Under the pieces are notes generated by a model. That model saw only the letters and a list, made by a program, of their open reading frames with translations. It was not told where the DNA came from and searched no databases. The position numbers and the translations under genes are program-made. Shown piece by piece: positions 24,176 to 30,949 of a stretch of DNA of 40,788 bases. The stretch spans positions 1 through 40,788 of the forward strand of contig NZCO01000017.1 of the NCBI GenBank assembly GCA_002686445.1, given 5' to 3'. The first letter of the stretch is position 1; every line of letters starts with the position of its first letter. Origin of the DNA: a bacterium (lineage in GTDB: Bacteria > Patescibacteriota > Andersenbacteria > UBA10190).

Positions 24176-24762
24176 ATCGAGCCAATTAATGATTTAATAT
24201 CCTGCTCGCTGATATCACCAGGAATAACTTTAGCCACGCTCCCATCTTTATTGATCAAGACGTGGGTATTCGTATAAGAAACACCATACTGCCGCGACGC
24301 TGCGCCATTCGGATCAAGGGCTATCGGGAAACTAATGTTCGCTCGATCCACATAACTAGTCACCACGCTCGTTTTTTCTTGCAGATTGATTCCTATCACC
24401 TCTACCTGATCTCCATATTGATCATACCACTTGCTCAAGCGCGGCATGTCTCGCTGGCAATTGGGACACCACGAAGCCCAAAAATCGATAATAACCGGCT
24501 TCTGGTCCCGATACTGCGCCAGGGAAATAGAGCCTCCGTCGAGGCGTTGCAAGGTAAAATCAGGCGCTAGTTTTACCTCTGGTGACGCGATAACCTCGGC
24601 TACGGCAGCAACCTGTTGTTCAGAGTCCGTAAAACCAACAGAGTCTACACCTGGCACATGCGTTGTTGCCGTTGGCGCTCCGCGATTCCCTAAAATGAAG
24701 AGTAGGGCGATGCCGACCACAAACACGACAACACCTCCTGTAACGAATTTAAAAGTATCCAT
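24172..24762 (-). CDS. Membrane-anchored TlpA-like thioredoxin lacking the cis-proline
   Basis: 196 aa. Membrane helix at about 8-25, then a TlpA/AhpC-like fold with IDFWASWCPNCQRDMP (Cys99, Cys102) and a family-typical insertion. Where other members have a cis-Pro (YGVxGxPTT), this one reads YGVSYTNTHVLI, with Asn165 in the Pro position. Cis-Pro replacement usually alters substrate release or cluster binding, so this domain may behave differently from its neighbour. The ATG is three bases after the DUF3179 stop; its own stop overlaps the next gene's ATG. Confidence 0.88.
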   Translation of the reverse strand: MDTFKFVTGGVVVFVVGIALLFILGNRGAPTATTHVPGVDSVGFTDSEQQVAAVAEVIASPEVKLAPDFTLQRLDGGSISLAQYRDQKPVIIDFWASWCPNCQRDMPRLSKWYDQYGDQVEVIGINLQEKTSVVTSYVDRANISFPIALDPNGAASRQYGVSYTNTHVLINKDGSVAKVIPGDISEQDIKSLIGSI

Positions 24763-24765
24763 AGA

Positions 24766-25833
24766 TCAGTTGTATAGTTCCGTGTCTGGATGCGCTGCCA
24801 TCCAGCTAAACCAGAAGGAGGCAAAGGGATTGAGACGGGTCAACGTTCCGTCCGGCTCACGTTCAAATAGGCGCACCACATCAAGCGCATCATCGTAATT
24901 TGCCACTATAGTTATTCCAGCGAAGGTATCTACTACTTCGCCCTTCGCTTTAACCGCAGGCGGATAATACGCTTTGGCAGCACCGTCTATCACTAATCCC
25001 AATATAAAATCCTTATTCTCCAAACGAGGGTCGCTGGCATTAACAGGACTGATGATCTGGCCATCATCGGTGTAGTAATCTCCGTAAGGATCGAACCCAT
25101 AGCTGCGGACAGCACCGGTGTCGCGCGAGAGCACTTGCCCATCTGGGTGCGCAGCTTTCCATTCACCAAAGCGGATTTGATCCGAGGGCAAGAGCGTCAA
25201 GCGCGTCCCGGTCATCTCCCCGAGGATAGACTCGCCTAATATCTGTGACCACAAGCTATCAGTTTTGCGATCGTACATGACCAAATTGGACTGCCACAGC
25301 TTTCCCGAAGTACCGAATTCCACGCGCTCCCCTTGCACCAGCGGATCAAACACCACTCCCGAAAGACATAACGGGCAATAGGTAATAAGCACCCGCTGAC
25401 CTCCTACGACATCGTTCACTATCTCGTGCCACACCAATATTTGAAACGGGTAAAAACGATCGACCTCATTGTGAGAAAATGCCAGGCCCGGCTCGCGATC
25501 ATCAATAAAGTCAGCTTCAGCTGCGGCTACAAATATTGGATCATCAATTGACGGAATACCGTCCTTCGGCGGACCGCCACCACGAATCTCGTCTAACGGG
25601 ACTAAGTGGCGCACACCATCAGTCACCATGACAGATCGCTGAAGCAGTAGACCCGGTAGCGCGCGCTCGGCATCGGTCACCACTTGTCCGGTTTCTTCGT
25701 TTACCAATATCGTCTCTGCCTCGGATTCCCCCCGCGGTAATACCACGCGATCTCTGGTGAACCACCAGGCCGACACCAATATTACTGCTAGAACTGCCAG
25801 GCCAATCCACAGCGACGTTTTGATGTTTTTCAT
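24766..25833 (-). CDS. DUF3179 domain protein, membrane-anchored
   Basis: 355 aa. N-terminal helix (about 5-25), then an extracytoplasmic DUF3179 domain: DEIRGGGPPKDGIPSIDDP, VLITYCPLCLSGVVFD with Cys at about 152 and 155, SNLVMYDRKTDSLWSQ, HPDGQVLSRDTGAVRSYG. The biochemical function of DUF3179 is unknown to me. The conserved CPLC pair makes it a plausible client or partner of the two TlpA-like proteins encoded next. The start is ATG 25833, which overlaps the arsR stop (ATGA 25830-25833). The longer frame to 25905 would overlap arsR extensively. Confidence 0.88.
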   Translation of the reverse strand: MKNIKTSLWIGLAVLAVILVSAWWFTRDRVVLPRGESEAETILVNEETGQVVTDAERALPGLLLQRSVMVTDGVRHLVPLDEIRGGGPPKDGIPSIDDPIFVAAAEADFIDDREPGLAFSHNEVDRFYPFQILVWHEIVNDVVGGQRVLITYCPLCLSGVVFDPLVQGERVEFGTSGKLWQSNLVMYDRKTDSLWSQILGESILGEMTGTRLTLLPSDQIRFGEWKAAHPDGQVLSRDTGAVRSYGFDPYGDYYTDDGQIISPVNASDPRLENKDFILGLVIDGAAKAYYPPAVKAKGEVVDTFAGITIVANYDDALDVVRLFEREPDGTLTRLNPFASFWFSWMAAHPDTELYN

Positions 25834-26156
25834 CCACTCGCTAGCTGAGCAACGGTTCGCATCACCGTCCGTACGACAGGATCTAGCGCCCGAATACGAT
25901 AACAAATCATCTGCCCTTCCCGTTCCGGCTCAATCAGGCCTGAGCCCTCTAGTAACTTGAGCTGCTGTGAAGCGGCCGGCACAGTGATGCCGAGCACCAT
26001 CGCGATATCAGTAACGCATAAATCTGTATGATCCATCAGTAGTTTGAAGATGCGAAAGCGACTCCGATCGCCCAGTGCACTAAACATCACGGCTATGGTT
26101 GAATCTTCTTGATCAAGCTCGCGCTTGAGTTTAGCGGCTTCTTGTGTAGTTAACAT
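25830..26156 (-). CDS. ArsR-family winged-helix repressor
   Basis: 108 aa. The fold is clear: FSALGDRSRFRIFKLL, LCVTDIAMVLGITVPAASQQLKLLEGSGLIEPERE (recognition helix), GQMICYRI wing. Cys47 keeps the first Cys of the ELCVCDL arsenite motif, but the second is Thr. No alpha5 Zn ligands (His) are seen, so it is not a standard As or Zn sensor. Cys47 and Cys85 could allow thiol/redox or copper sensing. It heads the operon arsR-DUF3179-tlpA-tlpA-(orf)-ccdA and has a palindromic operator upstream. A matching palindrome lies at the dsbA-cupredoxin promoter. Confidence 0.92.
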   Translation of the reverse strand: MLTTQEAAKLKRELDQEDSTIAVMFSALGDRSRFRIFKLLMDHTDLCVTDIAMVLGITVPAASQQLKLLEGSGLIEPEREGQMICYRIRALDPVVRTVMRTVAQLASG

Positions 26157-26166
26157 ATAATTAAGT

Positions 26167-26186
26167 GATTAAGCAATGACTTAATC
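26167..26186. promoter_or_regulatory. Putative ArsR autoregulatory operator
   Basis: GATTAAG-N6-CTTAATC, a perfect 7+7 palindrome 11 bases upstream of the arsR start codon. A further half-site ATTAAGT overlaps the gap to the start. It closely matches 14940-14959. Confidence 0.6.
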
Positions 26187-26400
26187 ATATCAAACTGTAC
26201 ACTACCGTCAACCCAGATTCATAGAACTGTCCACCGACCAGGCTCCGCTGCGAGACAGCACGCCCTAGAGGTCTGTGGCTCAATGCTTGTCCTGGGAGGT
26301 GTCAAGGTAACAAAAGCCAATTGGGTCCTACTCTCATATCTTGATATATAGGAGCGAAGTGGAAAACCCTCCTCGGAATAAGTTATATACTTAAAGGCAG

Positions 26401-26559
26401 ATGCCAAAGAAGAAAAAACAGCAGACTACCATAGACTGGCAGCAGCAGGTTCCGGACTACGTCTCGTATGGGTTGATCTTGATTGCCGCGATGCTCATGC
26501 TTAACCTCCTCATTCATGAGCTACCAGACCAAATGCTACTGAGCATCATTCGCACTTAG
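26401..26559 (+). CDS. 52-aa small membrane protein
   Basis: Begins MPKKKKQQTTIDWQQQ, then one membrane helix (about 22-41) and a short amphipathic end. TATACT (26386-26391) lies 9 bases before the ATG and AAGG 5-6 bases before it, giving a very short leader at most. A strong hairpin follows 21 bases after the stop. The lysine-rich N-terminus would face the cytoplasm. No family recognised. The upstream stretch 26190-26385 holds no gene that I can support. Confidence 0.6.
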   Translation: MPKKKKQQTTIDWQQQVPDYVSYGLILIAAMLMLNLLIHELPDQMLLSIIRT

Positions 26560-26580
26560 CCCACTCATACCAATCAACAT

Positions 26581-26610
26581 AAACAGACCCCTGTGTGGGG
26601 TCTGTTTATT
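26581..26610 (+). terminator. Terminator between convergent 26401 and DUF378 genes
   Basis: Perfect 11-bp arms AAACAGACCCC (26581-26591) and complement (26597-26607), with T-rich flanks on the plus strand. It may serve both strands. Confidence 0.8.
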
Positions 26611-26625
26611 TCAGTACTACAAGAT

Positions 26626-26880
26626 TTATGCTGGCAAATCGTGTCCGTGAGAGCTGCTTTCGCCCCCAGCATTACAAGTACGACAATCTTTCTTGTGTGT
26701 AGCCAAGAGGTATAACGCCCCGAGGCCCACCAACCCAAAGACTATTCGGGCAATCATGCTGTCTGAACCGCCCAACAGGCTAGAAACAAGGTCATATTTG
26801 AAGAAACCGACTAGTCCCCAGTTCAATCCCCCGATTACTACCAACAAGAAACTGACGAGGTGAATTCCTTTATTTTGCAT
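26626..26880 (-). CDS. DUF378 family membrane protein
   Basis: 84 aa. The family signature VVIGGLNWGLVGFFKYDLV is followed by IARIVFGLVGLGALYLL, two membrane helices, then a Cys/His-containing tail (KKDCRTC). The ATG at 26880 has GGGAGGT 7 bases upstream; an in-frame GTG nine bases earlier overlaps the SD. Members are small membrane proteins of unknown function common in many phyla. Confidence 0.9.
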   Translation of the reverse strand: MQNKGIHLVSFLLVVIGGLNWGLVGFFKYDLVSSLLGGSDSMIARIVFGLVGLGALYLLATHKKDCRTCNAGGESSSHGHDLPA

Positions 26881-26967
26881 AGTTGCCACCTCCCTTCATA
26901 TATATTCGTATGTCACTATCATACCGTGCTAGCCGAACATAAAGGAAACACAAGGCGCATTGAAGCG

Positions 26968-27426
26968 TCAGTGTTTATTGACAGCGCGCGCAAGTTTTTC
27001 CTGATCTGCAACGCAAGCCTCGTCCATGCCCTGCAAACGCTGGTAGAAGTGCAAGTAAGCCAAGAGGCTGACCACACTGAACACCGCATACAAAATGTTT
27101 AGATCGAGACCCCGGTTAGTGGGCGCGAAGATCAGCTCGACCGCCGGCGCAATGATTGAAATCTCCACGACATACTTGATGCTCACGTGTTGATTTTCCA
27201 TATAGAAGATCAGCAGTCGATAAGCTTTCACCAACACCACAATTACCGCCACCATGTGCAACACAGTGGTCACTTCACCCTCGGGCAAATGTGTGAAGAG
27301 CTTAGCTATTTGAAAACCAATGGCGAGTACGACAGCCAAAATTGCTCCCAACACTAACAGTGCTACCGCGTCATCCGCCAGGTGCGTAATAGTCCTAATT
27401 ACTTTGGTGTCGATCAGATGATTCAT
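26968..27426 (-). CDS. psiE: PsiE-family membrane protein
   Basis: 152 aa with four membrane helices. HMVAVIVVLVKAYRLL, then the conserved HVSIKYVVEISIIAP and AVELIFA, are characteristic of the PsiE (phosphate-starvation-inducible) family. The E. coli homologue's function is not firmly known. An AAGGG Shine-Dalgarno lies in the 12-base gap after the upstream 38-aa ORF, so the two are probably one transcript from the strong promoter at 27563-27571. Confidence 0.85.
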   Translation of the reverse strand: MNHLIDTKVIRTITHLADDAVALLVLGAILAVVLAIGFQIAKLFTHLPEGEVTTVLHMVAVIVVLVKAYRLLIFYMENQHVSIKYVVEISIIAPAVELIFAPTNRGLDLNILYAVFSVVSLLAYLHFYQRLQGMDEACVADQEKLARAVNKH

Positions 27427-27438
27427 GTTCCCTTTAGA

Positions 27439-27555
27439 CTACGCTATTGTTGCCCTCGAACCAGCGCCATAGAAAAAAACGACCCTGGTCGGCGCTACCG
27501 AATCTAGCAGTTGTTTTTGTGAGTCCGAAAACTGTGCGTACGGCATATCAGCCAT
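27439..27555 (-). CDS. 38-aa protein leading the psiE transcript
   Basis: Begins MADMPYAQFSDSQKQLLDSV and ends YGAGSRATIA. A consensus extended -10 (TGC-TATAAT) ends 7 bases before the ATG, so the start would be leaderless. An in-frame ATG follows at 27546. The stop lies 12 bases before psiE. The best promoter -10 in the window drives it, which argues for translation, but the peptide resembles nothing I know. It could alternatively be a leader peptide. Confidence 0.5.
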   Translation of the reverse strand: MADMPYAQFSDSQKQLLDSVAPTRVVFFYGAGSRATIA

Positions 27556-27562
27556 AACTATT

Positions 27563-27571
27563 ATTATAGCA
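27563..27571 (-). promoter_or_regulatory. Consensus extended -10 promoter of the psiE unit
   Basis: TGC-TATAAT on the minus strand, 7 bases before the ATG at 27555. No good -35 is visible, as is usual for extended -10 promoters. Confidence 0.7.
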
Positions 27572-27711
27572 TAGGCACGTTGAACACTATCGTCGCCACC
27601 ACGCCGCCATACTCTGGGCTGCTCATGTCTTTACTGCTACAGTCATAAGCCGCCTGTATTGGTGGCCAAAGAAACAAAGTTCATTTCAACTCTAATAATA
27701 GGTGGTGGACC

Positions 27712-29145
27712 ATGTGTGGAATCGTAGGAGTATATCGCGTTGATCCTGGTGGCTTAGGCCAGGTCGCAACTGCGTGTGCCCTAGTTAACAATCGAGGGCA
27801 CGAGGCAGTTGGCATCGCCGGATACGGCACTGGTACTTCAGACTTCTTTCTCCAACCAGGCTACGTGCGTGACGCGTGCGCCGCCTCTTGCCGCCCGTGG
27901 ACATATTTTGTCGAGCAAACCACGGAGCACCGTATCAATCAGTGGCTTGGCCATACTCGATATAAGACAGTTGACGCCGCCGGAGCTGGCTTGGGTCAGC
28001 CGCTGCGTGGGCACAACCCACGCTTCGGCGAGTTCCATCTAGTACATAACGGCCAGTTACCTGACCACGTGGCTGATCGAGAGGTGCTATCCGCCAACTA
28101 CCGCTTTACGAGTGCTAGCGATTCGGAAACGCTGGTGGCTCGAATTGCGCTGTCGCCAGCGACTACACTTGCCGATGCAATGGCAGAGATTGTCAGGGAC
28201 GTGCCGGGCGGGTACGCCCTTATTGCGATGACGAAATCGGAAATGGTGGCAGCAACAGATCGCTACTGGACCCGGCCGCTCATGGTTTCCATTGCGGACG
28301 ACCAGATTTGTTTCGCCTCGGAGCGTGCTGCCTTGCCTAATGGCAGCGCCGAGATCAAAGCTCTGTCCAAAGGTACGCTTGGTATCGCCCGTCGGACTGG
28401 TGGACAAGTCAGTTGGGAAGAGCGCCCAGTGATAACTGACACACCTCGTGCTCATTGTATTTGGGAGGGGTTTTACTTTGGTCGACCAGACCAGCCAATG
28501 GATGGGCACGTAGCTCATGAGTTTCGCATGGCGCTTGGCGCCGCTCTGATGCAAGCAATGCCCAGCACAGAGGTTGACTTCTGGTGCGGCGTACCGGAAA
28601 CGGGCAATGAGTCAGGCCTCGGCTTGGCTACTGCTCTCAATCAACCTTTTTATCTGGCTGCCATCATCAAGAATTGGTACTTAACGCAGGCTCGTGCCTT
28701 CATGCTGCCCGATCAAAGGTCGCGTGAGGCGAAAGTCCGTCAAAAGTACACGATTAGTGATCTGGTGGCCGGTAAGCGAGTGGGAGTAGTAGATGATTCG
28801 CTCGTGCGTTCAACTACTGCTCGCGTGTTAACACAGATGCTGTTCGACGCGGGTGCAACAGAGGTGCACTGGCGGATAGCCGCTGCTCCAATAGTTGCTC
28901 CGTGCTTTACTGGCATCGATATTCCCACGTTCGAGGAGCTAGCTGCTGCTGGACTGCCTCCAGCAGACGTCAATGCAATCGTGAACGGTATGATCGGCGC
29001 TACGTCTCTCTACTATCTGCCGCTGGCGACAATGGTAGAGGTCGCTAACCGGTTTGACCAAGGTTGGTGCACCGGCTGTTTCTCCGGACAATATCCTCCC
29101 GGACTCGTGCCTGGAGAGCTTGTACAACTAGCTCATCAAGCCTAA
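27712..29145 (+). CDS. purF: PurF-like amidophosphoribosyltransferase
   Basis: 477 aa. The N-terminal nucleophile Cys2 in MCGIVGVYRV and the Gln-amidotransferase core (NNRGHEAVGIAG, LGHTRYKT, FHLVHNGQL) are intact. The phosphoribosyltransferase domain has IWEGFYFGRPDQPMDG and the PRPP loop VGVVDDSLVRSTT, where typical PurF has VRGTT. PurF makes phosphoribosylamine from PRPP and glutamine, the first purine step. An AGGTGG Shine-Dalgarno precedes the ATG. No other purine gene is in the window, so it is either an orphan or used elsewhere. Confidence 0.9.
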   Translation: MCGIVGVYRVDPGGLGQVATACALVNNRGHEAVGIAGYGTGTSDFFLQPGYVRDACAASCRPWTYFVEQTTEHRINQWLGHTRYKTVDAAGAGLGQPLRGHNPRFGEFHLVHNGQLPDHVADREVLSANYRFTSASDSETLVARIALSPATTLADAMAEIVRDVPGGYALIAMTKSEMVAATDRYWTRPLMVSIADDQICFASERAALPNGSAEIKALSKGTLGIARRTGGQVSWEERPVITDTPRAHCIWEGFYFGRPDQPMDGHVAHEFRMALGAALMQAMPSTEVDFWCGVPETGNESGLGLATALNQPFYLAAIIKNWYLTQARAFMLPDQRSREAKVRQKYTISDLVAGKRVGVVDDSLVRSTTARVLTQMLFDAGATEVHWRIAAAPIVAPCFTGIDIPTFEELAAAGLPPADVNAIVNGMIGATSLYYLPLATMVEVANRFDQGWCTGCFSGQYPPGLVPGELVQLAHQA

Positions 29146-29153
29146 TGCAACAT

Positions 29154-29182
29154 GCCTGTCGCATCCGCGACAGGCTTTTTTT
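29154..29182 (+). terminator. Terminator after purF
   Basis: A perfect 9-bp stem GCCTGTCGC/GCGACAGGC with loop ATCC is followed by seven T, eight bases after the stop. Confidence 0.95.
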
Positions 29183-29194
29183 CTTACTTGTGTG

Positions 29195-29836
29195 TTATCG
29201 GAAGAAACGGAGGAGGAAAATCAGGCCGATTATGCCAAATATTACGGCGATCACCGTGCCAATCACTATCGGTGCACCTGCCTGCTGGATATATGCTTCC
29301 CACGCCTCACGGTTCAGAATATCCTCACGAACCGCTCCCAGGGTGCCGATAGCAGAGACGACGTCACCACCGAGCTCCTCTTCCGTTTCTCCTACAGCCA
29401 AAATATACGGGACGTCACTGCCTAAGCTTGATACCCCAAAGAGGTAATCGCCCGGACTTACCGTGACACGGGTTTCCGGGCCATGTAGATAGGTTACTCC
29501 CGCCGTCGGATCGGTGGTCGGTATCCAATCCGCCGTTGTACCATCAAGCTCAACTAAGATTTCTCCGTCCGATTTCACCAGTGATCCGGACACATCCGTC
29601 ACCGCGTCTGCAATGTCCATGACCCGTAGACTTATATAGAGTTCTTGCTCCCTCTGGAGCGAAAAAAGGAAAAACTCCGGCTCGCCCGACAAAAACCCAA
29701 AGAAATCTTGCGCAATGTCAGGGTTGTTCACCTCGGTCACAACTTCGCCGTCGACCACTCGCGGCTGCCGTACGGCGAGAGTTATCGAAGGCACCAGCAG
29801 CGCTGTCACCACTAACAGGATGATCAACTTGTTCAT
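29195..29836 (-). CDS. Exported beta-rich protein with C-terminal membrane anchor
   Basis: 213 aa. A signal-like N-terminus (MNKLIILLVVTALLVPSITL) is followed by a beta-rich domain of about 150 residues (ELYISLRVMDIADAVTD, TRVTVSPGDYLFGVSS). A C-terminal membrane helix (about 187-208) ends LLRFFR. The extended -10 TGC-TATACT (29847-29855) leaves a leader of about 3-4 bases before ATG 29836; a longer frame to 29869 starts upstream of that promoter. Not assigned to a family; a cell-surface role is likely. Confidence 0.75.
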   Translation of the reverse strand: MNKLIILLVVTALLVPSITLAVRQPRVVDGEVVTEVNNPDIAQDFFGFLSGEPEFFLFSLQREQELYISLRVMDIADAVTDVSGSLVKSDGEILVELDGTTADWIPTTDPTAGVTYLHGPETRVTVSPGDYLFGVSSLGSDVPYILAVGETEEELGGDVVSAIGTLGAVREDILNREAWEAYIQQAGAPIVIGTVIAVIFGIIGLIFLLRFFR

Positions 29837-29846
29837 ATCGAGCTTA

Positions 29847-29855
29847 AGTATAGCA
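29847..29855 (-). promoter_or_regulatory. Extended -10 promoter, near-leaderless
   Basis: TGC-TATACT on the minus strand, 10 bases before the ATG at 29836. Confidence 0.5.
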
Positions 29856-29873
29856 GGAAAGTGCGCCAACCCG

Positions 29874-29882
29874 TGCTATGGT
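29874..29882 (+). promoter_or_regulatory. Extended -10 promoter of the 29889 gene
   Basis: TGC-TATGGT ends six bases before the ATG at 29889. Confidence 0.5.
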
Positions 29883-29888
29883 TGCCCC

Positions 29889-30119
29889 ATGGGTAGAACC
29901 GTCACTATGAAGCGAGTCGATAAGGCACTGCGAGGCTTGCGCGTCTTAGACGGGAGAGAAAGATCATATGTCCGCGGGCTGCTCTCCATGTTTCGCGGTG
30001 GCGGCATCAGTAAAACCGAAATTCGACGCGCCGTATCGCACCTCAAGTTCAACAAGAGCGACCCGATAGGCACCACCGAAGCGAATAGGATCAAAAAGAA
30101 ACTACTGGGACTTTTTTGA
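29889..30119 (+). CDS. Hypothetical basic protein, 76 aa
   Basis: Starts MGRTVTMKRVDKALRGLRVL, is highly basic and helical (GGGISKTEIRRAVSHL), and ends RIKKKLLGLF. The start comes from the -10 geometry; the frame is open further upstream but would cross the divergent gene's promoter. Composition suggests a nucleic-acid-binding protein, but no motif is recognised. It is convergent with the 30571 gene, with a hairpin between them. Confidence 0.65.
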   Translation: MGRTVTMKRVDKALRGLRVLDGRERSYVRGLLSMFRGGGISKTEIRRAVSHLKFNKSDPIGTTEANRIKKKLLGLF

Positions 30120-30125
30120 CCGTAA

Positions 30126-30151
30126 GAAAATGCTCGCACCGAGGCGAGCAT
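30126..30151 (-). terminator. Terminator of the 30571 gene
   Basis: Perfect 8-bp stem ATGCTCGC (30130-30137)/GCGAGCAT (30144-30151). On the minus strand it is followed by TTTTCTT. Confidence 0.75.
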
Positions 30152-30169
30152 AAACATCATAAGCGTGCT

Positions 30170-30571
30170 TTAGCGCAGAGTCGGTACTTTTGGAGCGCTC
30201 GATTGGCCTCCAGGTTTGGTGGTCAGATACGCAATGGGGATAAGGCCCACCAGCCCCCCGGCGAAGAACGCGAGTATGCCGGACAAGAGCAGCAGCAGAA
30301 TATAGCCAAATCCGCGCAGCAAATTTTTCTTTTGGAGTATCACGCCCACTAGGAGCAACGAGACAATTACCGCAACCCAAGTACCTACTTTAACCCCATA
30401 TTCATACCCCTGGGCAAAATCATCTGTTTCAGAGAAGAAAAAGGTACTACTCAGTCCAGCTACCAATCCACCAATAATCATAGTGAGCACTAGATATGCT
30501 AGATAAAACCCAATAGCCTCTTTCCAGTTTCGCTTATAACCAAAGTCCGTTAGATGGGAAAATATTTTCAT
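30170..30571 (-). CDS. Membrane protein, 133 aa, unknown function
   Basis: Three to four membrane helices (FYLAYLVLTMIIGGLVAGL, WVAVIVSLLLVGVIL, YILLLLLSGILAFFAGG) follow a basic N-terminus MKIFSHLTDFGYKRNWK. TGG-TAAACT ends six bases before the ATG, giving a leaderless start. No family recognised. The C-terminal tail is Pro/Lys-rich. Confidence 0.75.
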   Translation of the reverse strand: MKIFSHLTDFGYKRNWKEAIGFYLAYLVLTMIIGGLVAGLSSTFFFSETDDFAQGYEYGVKVGTWVAVIVSLLLVGVILQKKNLLRGFGYILLLLLSGILAFFAGGLVGLIPIAYLTTKPGGQSSAPKVPTLR

Positions 30572-30577
30572 GGCCTT

Positions 30578-30586
30578 AGTTTACCA
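30578..30586 (-). promoter_or_regulatory. Extended -10 promoter of the 30571 gene
   Basis: TGG-TAAACT on the minus strand, six bases before the ATG. Confidence 0.55.
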
Positions 30587-30608
30587 TCTTGCAATCTAGC
30601 CCCACTAC

Positions 30609-30869
30609 TTAGTGACGGCGAAGCCACCACTGCTTGAACCAGGGCAGGGTCAGCGTAGACAGTAAGAAGCCTGCTGAAGGCACGATCGCATTTAGGAAGG
30701 GACGATCCACTTCAATTGCGGCCAGGTACAAAGCAACTGCCAGATAGGTAAACAGCAGCAGCAAGGCGCGGCGAGTAAGGCTCGTTTCCCAAGCCTTGTC
30801 TGCTGTAACACGCTCATTCCGCTCCTCTAAAATGGCGATTCGCTTCGCTAGGTTCTCCTGGTCTGTCAT
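30609..30869 (-). CDS. Small two-helix membrane protein with N-terminal coiled coil
   Basis: 86 aa. MTDQENLAKRIAILEERNER forms a short heptad-like coil. Two membrane segments follow (ALLLLFTYLAVALYLAAI and FLNAIVPSAGFLLSTLTL), ending WLRRH. TGT-TACACT lies 7 bases before the ATG. This layout is common in unnamed small bacterial membrane proteins; function unknown. Confidence 0.75.
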   Translation of the reverse strand: MTDQENLAKRIAILEERNERVTADKAWETSLTRRALLLLFTYLAVALYLAAIEVDRPFLNAIVPSAGFLLSTLTLPWFKQWWLRRH

Positions 30870-30876
30870 CGGTACC

Positions 30877-30885
30877 AGTGTAACA
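30877..30885 (-). promoter_or_regulatory. Extended -10 promoter of the 30869 gene
   Basis: TGT-TACACT on the minus strand, seven bases before the ATG. Confidence 0.45.
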
Positions 30886-30949
30886 TTAATCGATTTCTAG
30901 TTGCTCCCGCCCCCGCCGGAGTGTCACTATAGGAAGATAGGAAAATAAC

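Noticed and set aside
26190..26385. Gene-free stretch tested as tRNA, SRP RNA or 6S-like RNA, and a 62-codon minus ORF within it
   Set aside because: No T-loop motif, no SRP tetraloop consensus, no long closing helix; the ORF product is not protein-like.
27556..27711. Possible purine riboswitch upstream of purF
   Set aside because: No purine-aptamer junction motifs or terminator hairpin between promoter and SD.
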